Source: an uncultured Bacteroidia bacterium (GTDB lineage: Bacteria; Bacteroidota; Bacteroidia; Bacteroidales; UBA932). Taken from it: a stretch of 64,000 bases of DNA. The notes beneath the pieces are model-generated. The model was not told the DNA's origin and made no database searches. It saw only the letters and a list, made by a program, of their open reading frames with translations. Shown here piece after piece: positions 39,789 to 49,200 of the stretch (positions are counted from its first letter, which is position 1; every line of letters begins with the position of its first letter). The position numbers and the translations under genes were made by a program. The DNA is taken from assembly GCA_902789245.1 (NCBI GenBank), contig CADAND010000008.1:54054-118053 (forward strand), read 5' to 3'.

Positions 39789-41483
39789 ATGAACCTCAAA
39801 CAGTTCCTGCCGGCGCTCGCGCTGGTAATGCTGGCCGCATGCGCCGGTCCCAAGGACGTCGAAGTCGGACCTTACACCGTGTCCGTCATCGAGAAGAATG
39901 TGTATCACATCCAGGATTACAACAGTACCAACCCCGCCGGAGAGACTTTCGATGCGGAAGGCAACAAGACCCACTTCAACAATTGCTCGGACATCTATCT
40001 CTTCGTCGGCGAGAAGAAGGCCCTGATGCTGGACCTGTCCAATCCCATCGACTGGGCGGACAACGCCGCCGAGTCGCTCCGCGCCATCGTCTGGGAGCGC
40101 GTGGGCGGCATGCCGCTGACGGTCACCTTCACCCACAACCACGGCGACCACACGGGCATGCTTCCCGCTTTCGTGAATGATCCGGGTGTGCAGTTCGCCC
40201 TGCCTGAGACCGATTTCGCGCGCTTCGCGGACCGCTTCCCCGAGGAGCGGACCAGTTTCTACGACGAGGGCGAGATCTTCGACCTCGGCGGCCTGAAGCT
40301 GGAGGCCATCGGCGTGCCCGGCCACACGGCCGGCTCGATGGTCTTCCTCCTCGAAGGGCATGACCTGCTCTTCTCCGGCGACGCCGTCGGCTCCGGCCAC
40401 GGCGTGTGGCTGTTCAACGCCGAAGCCTTCAATCAATACGTCTCCGCGGTCCCGTACCTGATCCGGGCGCTCGAGGAGCGCGGCGTGAACGAGAAGCGCC
40501 TGAAGATTTACGGCGGCCACTACTGGCAGAAGGACTGGCTGAACCTCCCGAAAGGCACCGAACTCGGCATGCAGTACCTGCGTGACATGAAGGCGCTCTG
40601 CGACGAGATCGAAGCCGGCACCGCCGCCACCGAGCCCTCGAACCTCGGCCGGCCGGGCCTGGACACCTACTTCCGCCACGGCAACGCCATCATCACCTGG
40701 AGCGCCGAGCAGGCGGAGCAATTCCGCAACCAGTATACCGAGAAATTCGTCTACCGCGACGCGGACATCGTCTTCCGCCAGATCGACGAGCACACCTGGG
40801 AAGGCAACGGCTACCAGGTCTACAACGAATCCGTCTACGTCGTCGAGGGTGAGGACAAAGCCCTCGTCATCGACGCCGGCGCCTACATGCCGCACCTCGA
40901 CGAGGCCGTCGCCAAGCTGACCGACAAGCCGGTCATGGTGGCCCTCACGCACGGCCACGGCGACCACGTCGGCGGCATCGTCTGCTTCCCGGAAGTCTGG
41001 ATCCATCCCGCTGACATTCCGATGATTGCGCGCGACGGCAAGGGCTACCAGGGCGAAATCCACGAGCTGAACGACGGCGATGTCATCGACCTCGGCGGCC
41101 GCCAGATCGAAGTGCTCCACACGCCCGGCCACACCTCCGGCTCCATCACCTTCTTCGACAAGGAGCATCACTACGGCTTCAGCGGCGACGCCTTCGGCTC
41201 CACGAACCTGCTGCTCTTCGTCCCGTCCTTCAGCGGCCTGATCGAGACCTGCACCCGCACGGCCGACTACATGCAGAAGAACGGCATCGAGAAACTTTTC
41301 CCGGGCCACTACGGCGGCCCGAACGTGGAGACGCTCCAGCGCGTGCTGGACGAGAAGAAAATGTCGCAGGAACTCCTCGCCGGCAAGCGCCAAGGCGTGG
41401 AAGAGCGCGCCAACGGCCTGAACCGCTACATCCGCGACTACGGCGTCACCATCCGCTACACCGATCCGGACGCCCTGAACTAG
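39789..41483 (+). CDS. Lipoprotein with two tandem metallo-beta-lactamase-fold domains
   Basis: 564 residues; LAACAGPK gives a lipobox Cys at 18. Two complete MBL domains are visible. The first has FTHNHGDHTG (His about 116, 118, Asp 120, His 121), VPGHTAGSM and FSGDAVGS. The second has LTHGHGDHVGG (His about 388), TPGHTSGS and FSGDAFGS. Both keep the full HxHxDH metal motif, so both may be catalytic, unlike many duplicated MBL proteins where one half is dead. The reaction cannot be stated. It is transcribed divergently from the GH43-CE1 operon and overlaps the MBOAT gene tail-to-tail by 4 nt. Confidence 0.85.
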   Translation: MNLKQFLPALALVMLAACAGPKDVEVGPYTVSVIEKNVYHIQDYNSTNPAGETFDAEGNKTHFNNCSDIYLFVGEKKALMLDLSNPIDWADNAAESLRAIVWERVGGMPLTVTFTHNHGDHTGMLPAFVNDPGVQFALPETDFARFADRFPEERTSFYDEGEIFDLGGLKLEAIGVPGHTAGSMVFLLEGHDLLFSGDAVGSGHGVWLFNAEAFNQYVSAVPYLIRALEERGVNEKRLKIYGGHYWQKDWLNLPKGTELGMQYLRDMKALCDEIEAGTAATEPSNLGRPGLDTYFRHGNAIITWSAEQAEQFRNQYTEKFVYRDADIVFRQIDEHTWEGNGYQVYNESVYVVEGEDKALVIDAGAYMPHLDEAVAKLTDKPVMVALTHGHGDHVGGIVCFPEVWIHPADIPMIARDGKGYQGEIHELNDGDVIDLGGRQIEVLHTPGHTSGSITFFDKEHHYGFSGDAFGSTNLLLFVPSFSGLIETCTRTADYMQKNGIEKLFPGHYGGPNVETLQRVLDEKKMSQELLAGKRQGVEERANGLNRYIRDYGVTIRYTDPDALN

Positions 41484-43039
41484 AACTGATAATAGATAAA
41501 GGGCTGGATGTCGCCGCTGCGCAGCTGGATGACCAGCTGGACGGCGAGTAGAAACACCAGGAAGATGACCACCCAGGGCAGGCGCTTGAAGCCTGCCCTG
41601 AGTGCGTTATAAGCACCCGGCGGGATCAGCAGCCCGGCCGCGGCGACCGCCAGCGCGACGCACCAGAGCTTACGTGCGGCCCAGAAAGGCGCGGCGTAGG
41701 CTAGGTCAAACTCCGTGAAGATACGGCGAAAAATCTCCCACACATCGTCCAGGCTGCCGGCGCGGAAGAACACCCAGCACGCCATCACGAACGCCATCGT
41801 CAGCAGCCAGCTGACTGCCTTGACGGGCCAGGTGTCGGGAATCTTCTTCAGCCAGCCCCGGCAGAGCTTGTGCACCGCGAGGCCCGCGCCGTGCAGCGCG
41901 CCCCAGAGCACGAACATCCAGGTGGAGCCGTGCCAGAGGCCAGCCACGACCATGGTCAGGAAATTGTTGAGCAGCGTGCGCGCCTGCCCCTTTCGGTTGC
42001 CGCCGAGGGGGATGTAAACATAGTCCCGGAACCAGGTGGAGAGCGAAATGTGCCAGCGGCGCCAGAACTCCGTCAGGTTCAGCGAGCGGTACGGGAAAAG
42101 GAAGTTGTCGTCGAGGCGGAATCCCATCAGGGCGGCGATGCCGATAGAGAGGTCGCTGTAGCCCGAGAAATCCAGATAAATCTGCATCGTGTAGCCCAGC
42201 ACCGCCATCAGCAGCTCGTAGCCGGAATAGGCGAGGGGACTGTCGAAAGCGAGGTTGTTGTAAACGGCCAGGTAGTCGGCCAGCACGCCCTTCTTCAACA
42301 GGCCGCAGACGACCAGCCAGAGGCCCAGGCGCAGCTCGCGGCGCGTCGCGGGCCGGGCCCGCCGGATCTGCGGCAGGAAGCGCCCGGCGCGCGTGATCGG
42401 GCCCGCAAGCAACAGCGGGAAAAAGGACAGATAGAAGCAGAACTCCAGGAAATCCGGCCGCCCGTCGTACGTCCCCCGATACACATCCACCGAATAGCTG
42501 ATGGCCTGGAAAGTATAGAACGAAATCCCGATCGGCAGCACGATCTCGCCGAAGGTCAAGTTGCTGCCCGTCAGCGAATTCCATATCCCGGCGAAGAAGC
42601 CCGCATATTTGAAATACACCAGCGCCCCCAGGTCCAGCAGGACAATCAGCGCCAGCAGCCATTTCCGACCAGCCCCGCGGGTGCTTTCCTGCGGCCCGGT
42701 GTGCCTGCGCCTCGGCTTCCATCCTCGCTTTCCGCTTTCGCGGAAACCGGATTCGGCGCCACGAATCCTGCTGCGGCTGAGCCTTCGGCTACAGGCAACA
42801 CCGGCGCCGCTGCTGGTTTCAGCACCCGCTGGTTGGCGCAATAATTCGGTGAGGAAGTAGTTGACGGCGGCGGTGGCGGGGAGGAGGAGCATCAGATAGC
42901 CGTTGGCCTGCCAGAAAAAGAACAGGTCAAAAGCGAGCACCCAGAGCAGCATCGCCGTCCGCGACCACCGCTTCAAGAAGATGTAAACCAGGAAAAACGC
43001 ACAGAACGCCGCCCAGAAGCTGATACTGATAAAATTCAT
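41480..43039 (-). CDS. MBOAT-family O-acyltransferase (AlgI/DltB type) with a repeat-derived insertion
   Basis: 519 residues from ATG 43039; longer starts lack family character. It is a multi-pass membrane protein with the MBOAT signature FWRRWHISLSTWFRDYVYIPLGGNR and the catalytic-His motif AGLWHGSTWMF (His about 370). It moves acetyl (or another acyl) groups across the inner membrane for polysaccharide O-acylation. Residues about 70-122 form an Arg/Gly/Ser-rich stretch between the second and third membrane regions. They are encoded by an imperfect 166-bp palindrome (42668-42833) and have no counterpart in the family core. The SGNH partner starts 8 nt upstream. Confidence 0.9.
   Translation of the reverse strand: MNFISISFWAAFCAFFLVYIFLKRWSRTAMLLWVLAFDLFFFWQANGYLMLLLPATAAVNYFLTELLRQPAGAETSSGAGVACSRRLSRSRIRGAESGFRESGKRGWKPRRRHTGPQESTRGAGRKWLLALIVLLDLGALVYFKYAGFFAGIWNSLTGSNLTFGEIVLPIGISFYTFQAISYSVDVYRGTYDGRPDFLEFCFYLSFFPLLLAGPITRAGRFLPQIRRARPATRRELRLGLWLVVCGLLKKGVLADYLAVYNNLAFDSPLAYSGYELLMAVLGYTMQIYLDFSGYSDLSIGIAALMGFRLDDNFLFPYRSLNLTEFWRRWHISLSTWFRDYVYIPLGGNRKGQARTLLNNFLTMVVAGLWHGSTWMFVLWGALHGAGLAVHKLCRGWLKKIPDTWPVKAVSWLLTMAFVMACWVFFRAGSLDDVWEIFRRIFTEFDLAYAAPFWAARKLWCVALAVAAAGLLIPPGAYNALRAGFKRLPWVVIFLVFLLAVQLVIQLRSGDIQPFIYYQF
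42668..42833 (-). repeat. In-frame long palindromic element inside the MBOAT gene
   Basis: The outer arms ACCAGC...GCGGGTGCT (from 42668) and AGCACCCGCTGGT (42821-42833) continue into partly matching CCGGTGT..GCCTG segments. Nested hairpins are TTTCCGC-TTTC-GCGGAAA (42729-42746) and GGATTCG/CGAATCC (42749-42755 with 42762-42768). It is read through without a stop. Confidence 0.65.
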
Positions 43040-43047
43040 GGCGCGCG

Positions 43048-43812
43048 TCAGTCTTCGGGCGGCATGAGCAGCGTCACGCCGTGGGTCTTGGGTGTATCCT
43101 GCGCCGGAATCTCCCAGCGGATGGGATGGGCGGAAGAATCGCGCAGCCAGGTCGAAACCGAATCCGCCCACATATTGTAAGAACGCATCACCGGATGCGC
43201 ACCGTCGCTTGCGCGCTCATAACTCAGCCGCAGGCTGGGATAATACCGCTTCCGGCCGCACAGGCGGAGAAGGATGTCGTTGATGCCCGTGTCAGGCTTC
43301 CAGTTGGGCGGACCGATCCAGATAAAAGGCAGGTCGCCCATCTCGCGGATGATCTTCCCGACGGCCGCCTCGCGCTCCTCCAGATTCCTGACAAACAGCT
43401 CGTTGGCACCCATGCAAACGAAAATGTAGCTGGGGTCGAAGCGGCGGATAAAATGCGAAAGCGTGTCGCCCTGGGCCCAGTACTTCGACGAAGAACTGTA
43501 CCAGATCACGCACTCCATGCTGTGCCCGTTGGCCGTGGCGTACTGCGAAAGCCGGTAGCGCAGCCCCTCCACCATCGAATCGCCGATGAACAGGATGCGG
43601 TGCGCGCTGGTGTCCGGCCCCGCGGGCTCCGGGATCGGCGCGGGCGGGGGAACGGGCGGAAGGACGAGGGTGTCCGTCCGCGGCGCCCAGACGCCCAGGT
43701 CGATGCGGCGCAGGCCCTTCTCCGGATGCTGCGGCGGGCAGTACCGGGCGAAGGCCACGATGCAGAGCAGCGCGGCGGCGAGGACGGCAAAAGCGGACAG
43801 GGAATGCTTCAT
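43048..43812 (-). CDS. SGNH/GDSL-type periplasmic protein paired with MBOAT
   Basis: 254 residues. An N-terminal signal or anchor helix is followed by a Pro-rich linker (LPPVPPPAPIPEPAG) and an SGNH domain: ILFIGDSMVEGL (block I Ser), VCMGANELF (block III Asn) and the C-terminal SDGAHPVM, the DxxH of block V. In MBOAT/SGNH pairs such as PatA/PatB or AlgI/AlgJ, the SGNH protein puts the exported acetyl group onto the glycan. The adjacent MBOAT gene supports that role. All catalytic blocks are present. Confidence 0.82.
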   Translation of the reverse strand: MKHSLSAFAVLAAALLCIVAFARYCPPQHPEKGLRRIDLGVWAPRTDTLVLPPVPPPAPIPEPAGPDTSAHRILFIGDSMVEGLRYRLSQYATANGHSMECVIWYSSSSKYWAQGDTLSHFIRRFDPSYIFVCMGANELFVRNLEEREAAVGKIIREMGDLPFIWIGPPNWKPDTGINDILLRLCGRKRYYPSLRLSYERASDGAHPVMRSYNMWADSVSTWLRDSSAHPIRWEIPAQDTPKTHGVTLLMPPED

Positions 43813-43818
43813 GCGCTT

Positions 43819-44907
43819 CTATTCCAGTACTTTGGCCTCGAGCGGCCAGCCGGTGATCGTGGAAATATAGGGGAGGATGGCGTAAGCCTTCTTCAGCTGG
43901 CCCCGGTAGTTGGGATGAAAGCTGGCGCCCAGCTCGTCGGCGCTGTCGTGCACCTTGCCGGTCAGTACCATGTAGCTCACGTTCTTCATCTTGTTCTGCA
44001 GCATGGCGCCCTTGATGTAGTCGAACATCAGGTCGCGTCCCTTGGGCACGATACAGAGCACGGGATGGTCGGCGCCGTAGTTGTCCTTGGCCTCCCGGAT
44101 GAGGCGCAGGTAGTTCTGGATGAATGCCTCGCGGGCGGGCTGCTTCTGGCCGGAGACATCGTTCGTGGCCAGGTAAATCACCGTCAGGGCGGGCGTGACG
44201 CCGTATTGTTTCGCCGACCAGGCGGGCTGCTTCTTCTCGTCGAAGGTCTGCAGGTAGCGGTCGGGCATGTACCAGCCGGGGAACTTGTCGCCGTAGTTGC
44301 GCGCGACGCCCATGCCGGAGTGGGCGATGAGCCAGTAGTCCGCCCCGAAATGGCGCGCGATGATGGCTGCGTAGGTCAGGTTGCAATCCTCCGTCTCGGG
44401 GGTGAAGGGATCCCGGGCGTTGTGGCTCAGCGTGCCGTAACCGCAGGTGTAGGAGTCTCCGACGAATTCGATCACGCGCTCCCGCAGGGGCCGGGCCGCT
44501 CCGAGGTCGTCGGCGATGAAGGCGTGGAAGGTCGCACAGCCCTGCTCGCCCTCGGTGCGCTTCTGGATGATGGCCGTGTGGAAGTCCATGCGGCCGGTCT
44601 TGACGACGCTGACCGTCTGCCCGTCGCCCTGCAGGCAGAAGGTGCCGAAGGGCTCCGCCGACATCTCGTCCAGCCAGACGTTGAAGTAATCCTTGCCGCT
44701 GTCGGAAGCGCGCAGCCGGAGCTCGTCCCCGAAGAAGCGGACGATCGCGTAAACGCCGCTCCAGTCGAAAGATACGTCGCTGCCCTGCACCTCCGTGCGG
44801 CCGACCCAGGTGATGCGCGCGTCGGAAGCGGGGAACTCCCCGGCACCGGCGCGGCAGGCGCTGGCGGCGGCCAGGAACAGGCAGACAAGAAAGATTTTTC
44901 CCTTCAT
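43819..44907 (-). CDS. CE2-type SGNH carbohydrate esterase
   Basis: 362 residues with a signal peptide (MKGKIFLVCLFLAAASACRA). An N-terminal jelly-roll domain (about 30-135, ITWVGRTEVQGSDVSFDWSG) and an SGNH esterase domain (EFVGDSYTCGYGT with the nucleophile Ser; ELGASFHPNYRGQ with the His) are the order seen in CE2 acetyl-xylan or acetyl-glucomannan esterases. Encoded 6 nt upstream of the SGNH/MBOAT pair, it could trim acetyl groups from the same polymer or from dietary glycans. First gene of the three-gene operon. Confidence 0.82.
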   Translation of the reverse strand: MKGKIFLVCLFLAAASACRAGAGEFPASDARITWVGRTEVQGSDVSFDWSGVYAIVRFFGDELRLRASDSGKDYFNVWLDEMSAEPFGTFCLQGDGQTVSVVKTGRMDFHTAIIQKRTEGEQGCATFHAFIADDLGAARPLRERVIEFVGDSYTCGYGTLSHNARDPFTPETEDCNLTYAAIIARHFGADYWLIAHSGMGVARNYGDKFPGWYMPDRYLQTFDEKKQPAWSAKQYGVTPALTVIYLATNDVSGQKQPAREAFIQNYLRLIREAKDNYGADHPVLCIVPKGRDLMFDYIKGAMLQNKMKNVSYMVLTGKVHDSADELGASFHPNYRGQLKKAYAILPYISTITGWPLEAKVLE

Positions 44908-44934
44908 AACGTTTGCGAAGATACGAAAAATCGA

Positions 44935-44942
44935 TATATTTG
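44935..44942 (+). promoter_or_regulatory. -7 box TATATTTG for ftcD
   Basis: An exact TAnnTTTG match, 21 nt before ATG 44964 and divergent from the CE2 gene. Confidence 0.55.
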
Positions 44943-44963
44943 AAGATAGTTCAAAGTGCCATT

Positions 44964-45956
44964 ATGGAAAAAATCATCGAGTGTGTCCCCAATTACAGCG
45001 AAGGCCGCGACCGGTCTGTCATCGATGCGATCGTCGGCGCCATCGCGTCTGCGGAAGGGGTCCGGGTGCTCCATGTGGACCCGGGCCAGGCGGCGAACCG
45101 CACGGTCGTGACCTTTGTCGGCGCACCCGAAGCGGTGGTCGAAGGCGCCTTCCGCGGCAGCGCCATGGCGCAGGAGCGGATCGATATGCGCCGCCATCAC
45201 GGCGAACATCCGCGCATCGGCGCCACCGACGTGCTTCCGCTCGTTCCCGTGAGCGGGGTGCGCCTGGAGGAATGCGTCGCGCTCGCGCGCGGGCTCGCGC
45301 GCAGGATGTATGAGGAGTTGGGGATTCCGTGCTACTGCTACGAGGCTGCCGCCTTCAAGCCCGAGCGGCGCAACCTGGCGGTCTGCCGGGCGGGGGAGTA
45401 TGAGGGCCTGCCCGAGAAGATGGCGGACCCCGCGCGCCGGCCCGACTTCTGCGGCGCCTGGGACGAAAGGGCCGCCCGCAGCGGCGCCTCGGTTGTCGGC
45501 GCACGCAATTTCCTGATCGCGGTCAATTTCAACTTGGATACGAAAGATGCCCTCCTGGCCACGGAGGTGGCCATGGATGTGCGGGAGAAAGGCCGGAAAC
45601 TGCCGGACGGCAGCTGGAAGCGGGGCCCGCTGAAGGGTTGCAAGGCCATTGGCTGGTATATCGAGGAGTATGGCATTGCCCAGGTGTCCATGAATGTCAC
45701 GGACATTGCGGCTACGCCCCTGCATGTCGCTTATGAGACCGTCTGTGGGGCGGCCGCTGCGCGCGGACTGCGCGTCACGGGCACGGAAATCATCGGCATG
45801 GTCCCGCGGCAGGTTCTGCTGGATGCCGGCCGCCACTTCCTGCAGCAGGACGGACCTGGGGAAGAAGCGCTGGTGCAGGCCGCTGTCCGGGGGATGGCGC
45901 TGGACGATCTCTGTCCTTTCGATCCACACCGGAAAGTGATAGAATACATGCTATAA
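44964..45956 (+). CDS. ftcD: Glutamate formimidoyltransferase
   Basis: 330 residues from ATG 44964 (MEKIIECVPNYSEGRD, the family start). Other motifs are VDPGQAANRTVVTFVG, HHGEHPRIGATDVLPLVPV, the substrate-site ARNFLIAVNFNLDT and VSMNVTDIAATPLHV. It transfers the formimino group of formiminoglutamate to tetrahydrofolate in histidine breakdown. Only the transferase part is present, with no fused cyclodeaminase. No hut genes lie nearby, so the rest of the pathway must be elsewhere. Confidence 0.93.
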   Translation: MEKIIECVPNYSEGRDRSVIDAIVGAIASAEGVRVLHVDPGQAANRTVVTFVGAPEAVVEGAFRGSAMAQERIDMRRHHGEHPRIGATDVLPLVPVSGVRLEECVALARGLARRMYEELGIPCYCYEAAAFKPERRNLAVCRAGEYEGLPEKMADPARRPDFCGAWDERAARSGASVVGARNFLIAVNFNLDTKDALLATEVAMDVREKGRKLPDGSWKRGPLKGCKAIGWYIEEYGIAQVSMNVTDIAATPLHVAYETVCGAAAARGLRVTGTEIIGMVPRQVLLDAGRHFLQQDGPGEEALVQAAVRGMALDDLCPFDPHRKVIEYML

Positions 45957-45961
45957 AAAAT

Positions 45962-45992
45962 GAAGGGTCGCGCTGTCACAGTGCGACCCTTC
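45962..45992. terminator. Hairpin after ftcD
   Basis: Ten-base-pair stem GAAGGGTCGC (45962-45971) with GCGACCCTTC (45983-45992). The A run just before it makes it look more like a minus-strand terminator, but its position suits ftcD. 45993-46170 holds nothing further I can name. Confidence 0.6.
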
Positions 45993-46174
45993 CCCCATCA
46001 AGTATATTTACTAACTAACTGAAAAATATAAGGAAATTGTATCGTGTTTTCCTGAGTACAAAGGTAGGCAAAGTATTTGAGGTGGCAGGACAACTTTCCG
46101 TCAATTCCCGATAAATTATCTTCAACACGACATTATCTGCGCTGTGGAGGCTTTCCCGTACCAAATTATATAAG

Positions 46175-46182
46175 TACTTTTG
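46175..46182 (+). promoter_or_regulatory. -7 box TACTTTTG for the hybrid regulator
   Basis: A TAnnTTTG match with TTTC at the expected -33 position (46152-46155). The predicted start near 46188 gives a leader of only 4-16 nt. Confidence 0.5.
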
Positions 46183-46203
46183 TGCTGTCGAATGAACGAA
46201 ATC

Positions 46204-49200
46204 ATGAAGAGGCTGTTTCTCTTTTTTCTCCTGATTTTTTCCGCCGCGTCCATCCACGCGGTCAACAGCGGATATTCCTTCAACCTTTATAATACCCGGG
46301 ACGGTCTGCCGAGCAATACCGTGTACTGCACGATGCAGGACCGAAACGGTTTCATCTGGGTGGGTACGGACGATGGGCTCTGCGTGTATGACGGATACCG
46401 CTTCACCCCCCTGGGCAGACAGAATCCCGAAAGCCTGATGCGCGGCATGTCCACGGCCCTGTGCGTGGATCCGGACGGCCTGATGTGGTTCTCCACCGTG
46501 GGCGGCTGCGGGTATTTCGATCCTACGATCGACCAGGCGGTCAATGTCGGCATCCACGAGCGGGTTCCGGCTTCCTCCGTCGTCGTGGATGAAGACGGAG
46601 GCGTCTGGTTTCAGTTCCAGTCGCTTTACCGGTATGACAAGGAGACGGAACTGCTGATCAGGTATCCGGCCGAGGAGTACTTCCGGGTTTCCTCCCTGAC
46701 GGTCGATTCATACGGCACGCCCTGGTGCACTTCCGATACGGGTGAATTGTACCGCTACGAGCATCGCACGGACCGTTTCCGCAAGGAGCGGACCGACGGT
46801 ATCCGCATTGTCAAGGGTATTTCCAACGGCCTGCTGCTGCTCGTGGACGAAGCGGAAGACGTGTGGGTGATGGATCCGGAGAACAACCGCGAGGAATGCA
46901 TCTTCCGCTGTGCCCAGAGCGGTGGCAGGAGCGTGCTTTCCCTGTTGGAGCGCCGTCCCGGGGAGTACTGGATCGGTACGCAGGTGGGCATCTGGATCTA
47001 TATCCAGGGCGAAGGGCTGAAGAGCCACATTGTCCGCTCCGATTCGGACCGCAAATCGCTTTCCTCCAATTATATTACGAACCTGTACGCGGACGCGGAA
47101 GGAAATGTCTGGGTCGGCACGAACTACCGGGGCCTGAACGTGTGGCTGAACAGCCACGATGCATATTCCGTCTATTGTCCGGATAACAGCGAGCATTCCA
47201 TGCGCGGACGGATTGTCCGCACCATCAAGCCCGATGCCTCCGGCACCATCTGGATGGGCACCGAGGACGGGATGCTGAACCGCTTCTATCCTGAGACGGG
47301 CCGTTTCGAGCAGCATGAGCTTTCCGCTTCCTATATCAATATCCAGGATATCCTTGTGCAGGAGAACGAACTCTGGGTGGCCACGTTCGGGAAGGGGCTG
47401 TACCGCTATGATCCTGCGCTGCGGCGTCAGACCGCGCATCTGAGTGTCGGCGACAATCGGCTTGCCAGCCTGTTTCGGTCCTCAGGCGGCACGGTCCTGG
47501 CCGGGGCGGGGAACGGCCTGTATCGCTACGACTCCGCGCAGGGCCGCTTCGTCTTCGTTCCGGCCGCCGGGGACAACCTGGTGCAGTGCATGCTCGAGGA
47601 CAACAGCGGACGGATCTGGATCGGAACGGAAGGATCCGGCATCTTCATCCTGGACAGCGACCTGAATCTGCTCCGGCATCTGGAGCCGGAACTGGATATC
47701 CCGGGGGTCGGGCGCATTACCTCGTTCTTCGAGGATGGATGGAAGAGAATGTGGGTGACGACCGGCGGCGCCGGTGTCCTGGTGGCTGACCTGACTGATG
47801 AGGAGATCCGTTTCCAGAGCTTTACCCGCGAGGACGGCCTGCCCTCGAACAATACCTGTTCTGTGACGGAAGACAATGCCGGGATGCTCTGGGTGTCCAC
47901 CAACAAGGGCCTGTTCATGATGCACCCGGACAATTTCCAGATGACGACGTTCTTCGACGATCCGCAGATGATCGGCAACCAATATTCCTACAATGCCTCC
48001 TACCTCGCGCCGGACGGAACCATTTATCTGGGCATGACGGACGGCGTTTTCGTCTTCGATCCGGAGATCCTGATGGGGCTGCGTCGGAACTCGGAGATAT
48101 TCATCATGGATGTTTCCGCCTTCGTGGGCGACCGGGTGACGCGCCTGTCGGGCACCAGCTCCGCGGTCCATTATTCCCAGCAGCTCCGCGTCAGCTACAA
48201 GGACGTCTCGCTCCTGCGCATCGCTTTCGCCGCCCCGAACTTCTCCAACGTGCTGGCGACCCGCTATGAGACCACCATGACTTCGGACGAGCTGGATATC
48301 CACGAGGTATCCACCCAGAACGTCGTCCAGTATGCGAATATCGGTTACGGGAAACACGTCTTTACCGTCGGTATCTACGGCAGTGACGAGCCCGCTTCCC
48401 GCAAGAGCCTGGAAATCTACGTGACGCCTCCTTTCTCGAAAAGCATCGCGGCCAAGGTGCTCTGGGGCCTGCTGCTCGTGACTGTCTGGTGGCTGATTAT
48501 GTATGGCACCCAGCGCCTGCGCAGGGCCAAGCGTGCACGGCAGCTCGAGGCGCTCGAGCAGATGAAGCAGCGCGAGCTGTATGAATCCAAGAACAGTTTC
48601 TTCACGAATATCACCCATGAGATCCGCACGCCGCTGACGCTGATCAAGATGCCGCTTGACAAGATCATCCGCCGGAAGGAATATGCTCCGGAGGCCGAAA
48701 AGGACATGCTGGTCATCCAGGCCAACACCGAACGGCTGATCTCGCTGACCAACCAGCTGCTCGACCTGAAGAAACTGGAGAACGGTGACGAGAAACTCGA
48801 GTTCACGCGCCAGAACATCTGTGACACGGTGCGGAAGATCTGTGAGCGCTTCGCACCGATGGCTGCCGAGCAGGAGGTGCACCTGAAGGTCAACATTCCG
48901 GACGAGGATATCGAGATGCAGTATGCCGTCGACAGCGTGGAGAAGATCATCAGCAACCTGCTTTCCAATGCGATGAAATACGGCCAGGGCCTGATCGACC
49001 TGACCCTGGAGCGCGTGGAAGACGGGAAGAAGGTCGCCGTGCGCGTGGACAGCAACGGCTGGCCCATCCCGGAGGCCGAGCGCGAGAAGATTTTCGAGAA
49101 ATTCTACCAGGGCGGCAAGGGCACCGGCCTTGGTCTGCCGCTGGCCCGCACCCTCGCGGAGCTGCACGGCGGCCGTCTGTACCTGGACGCGGAACGCACG

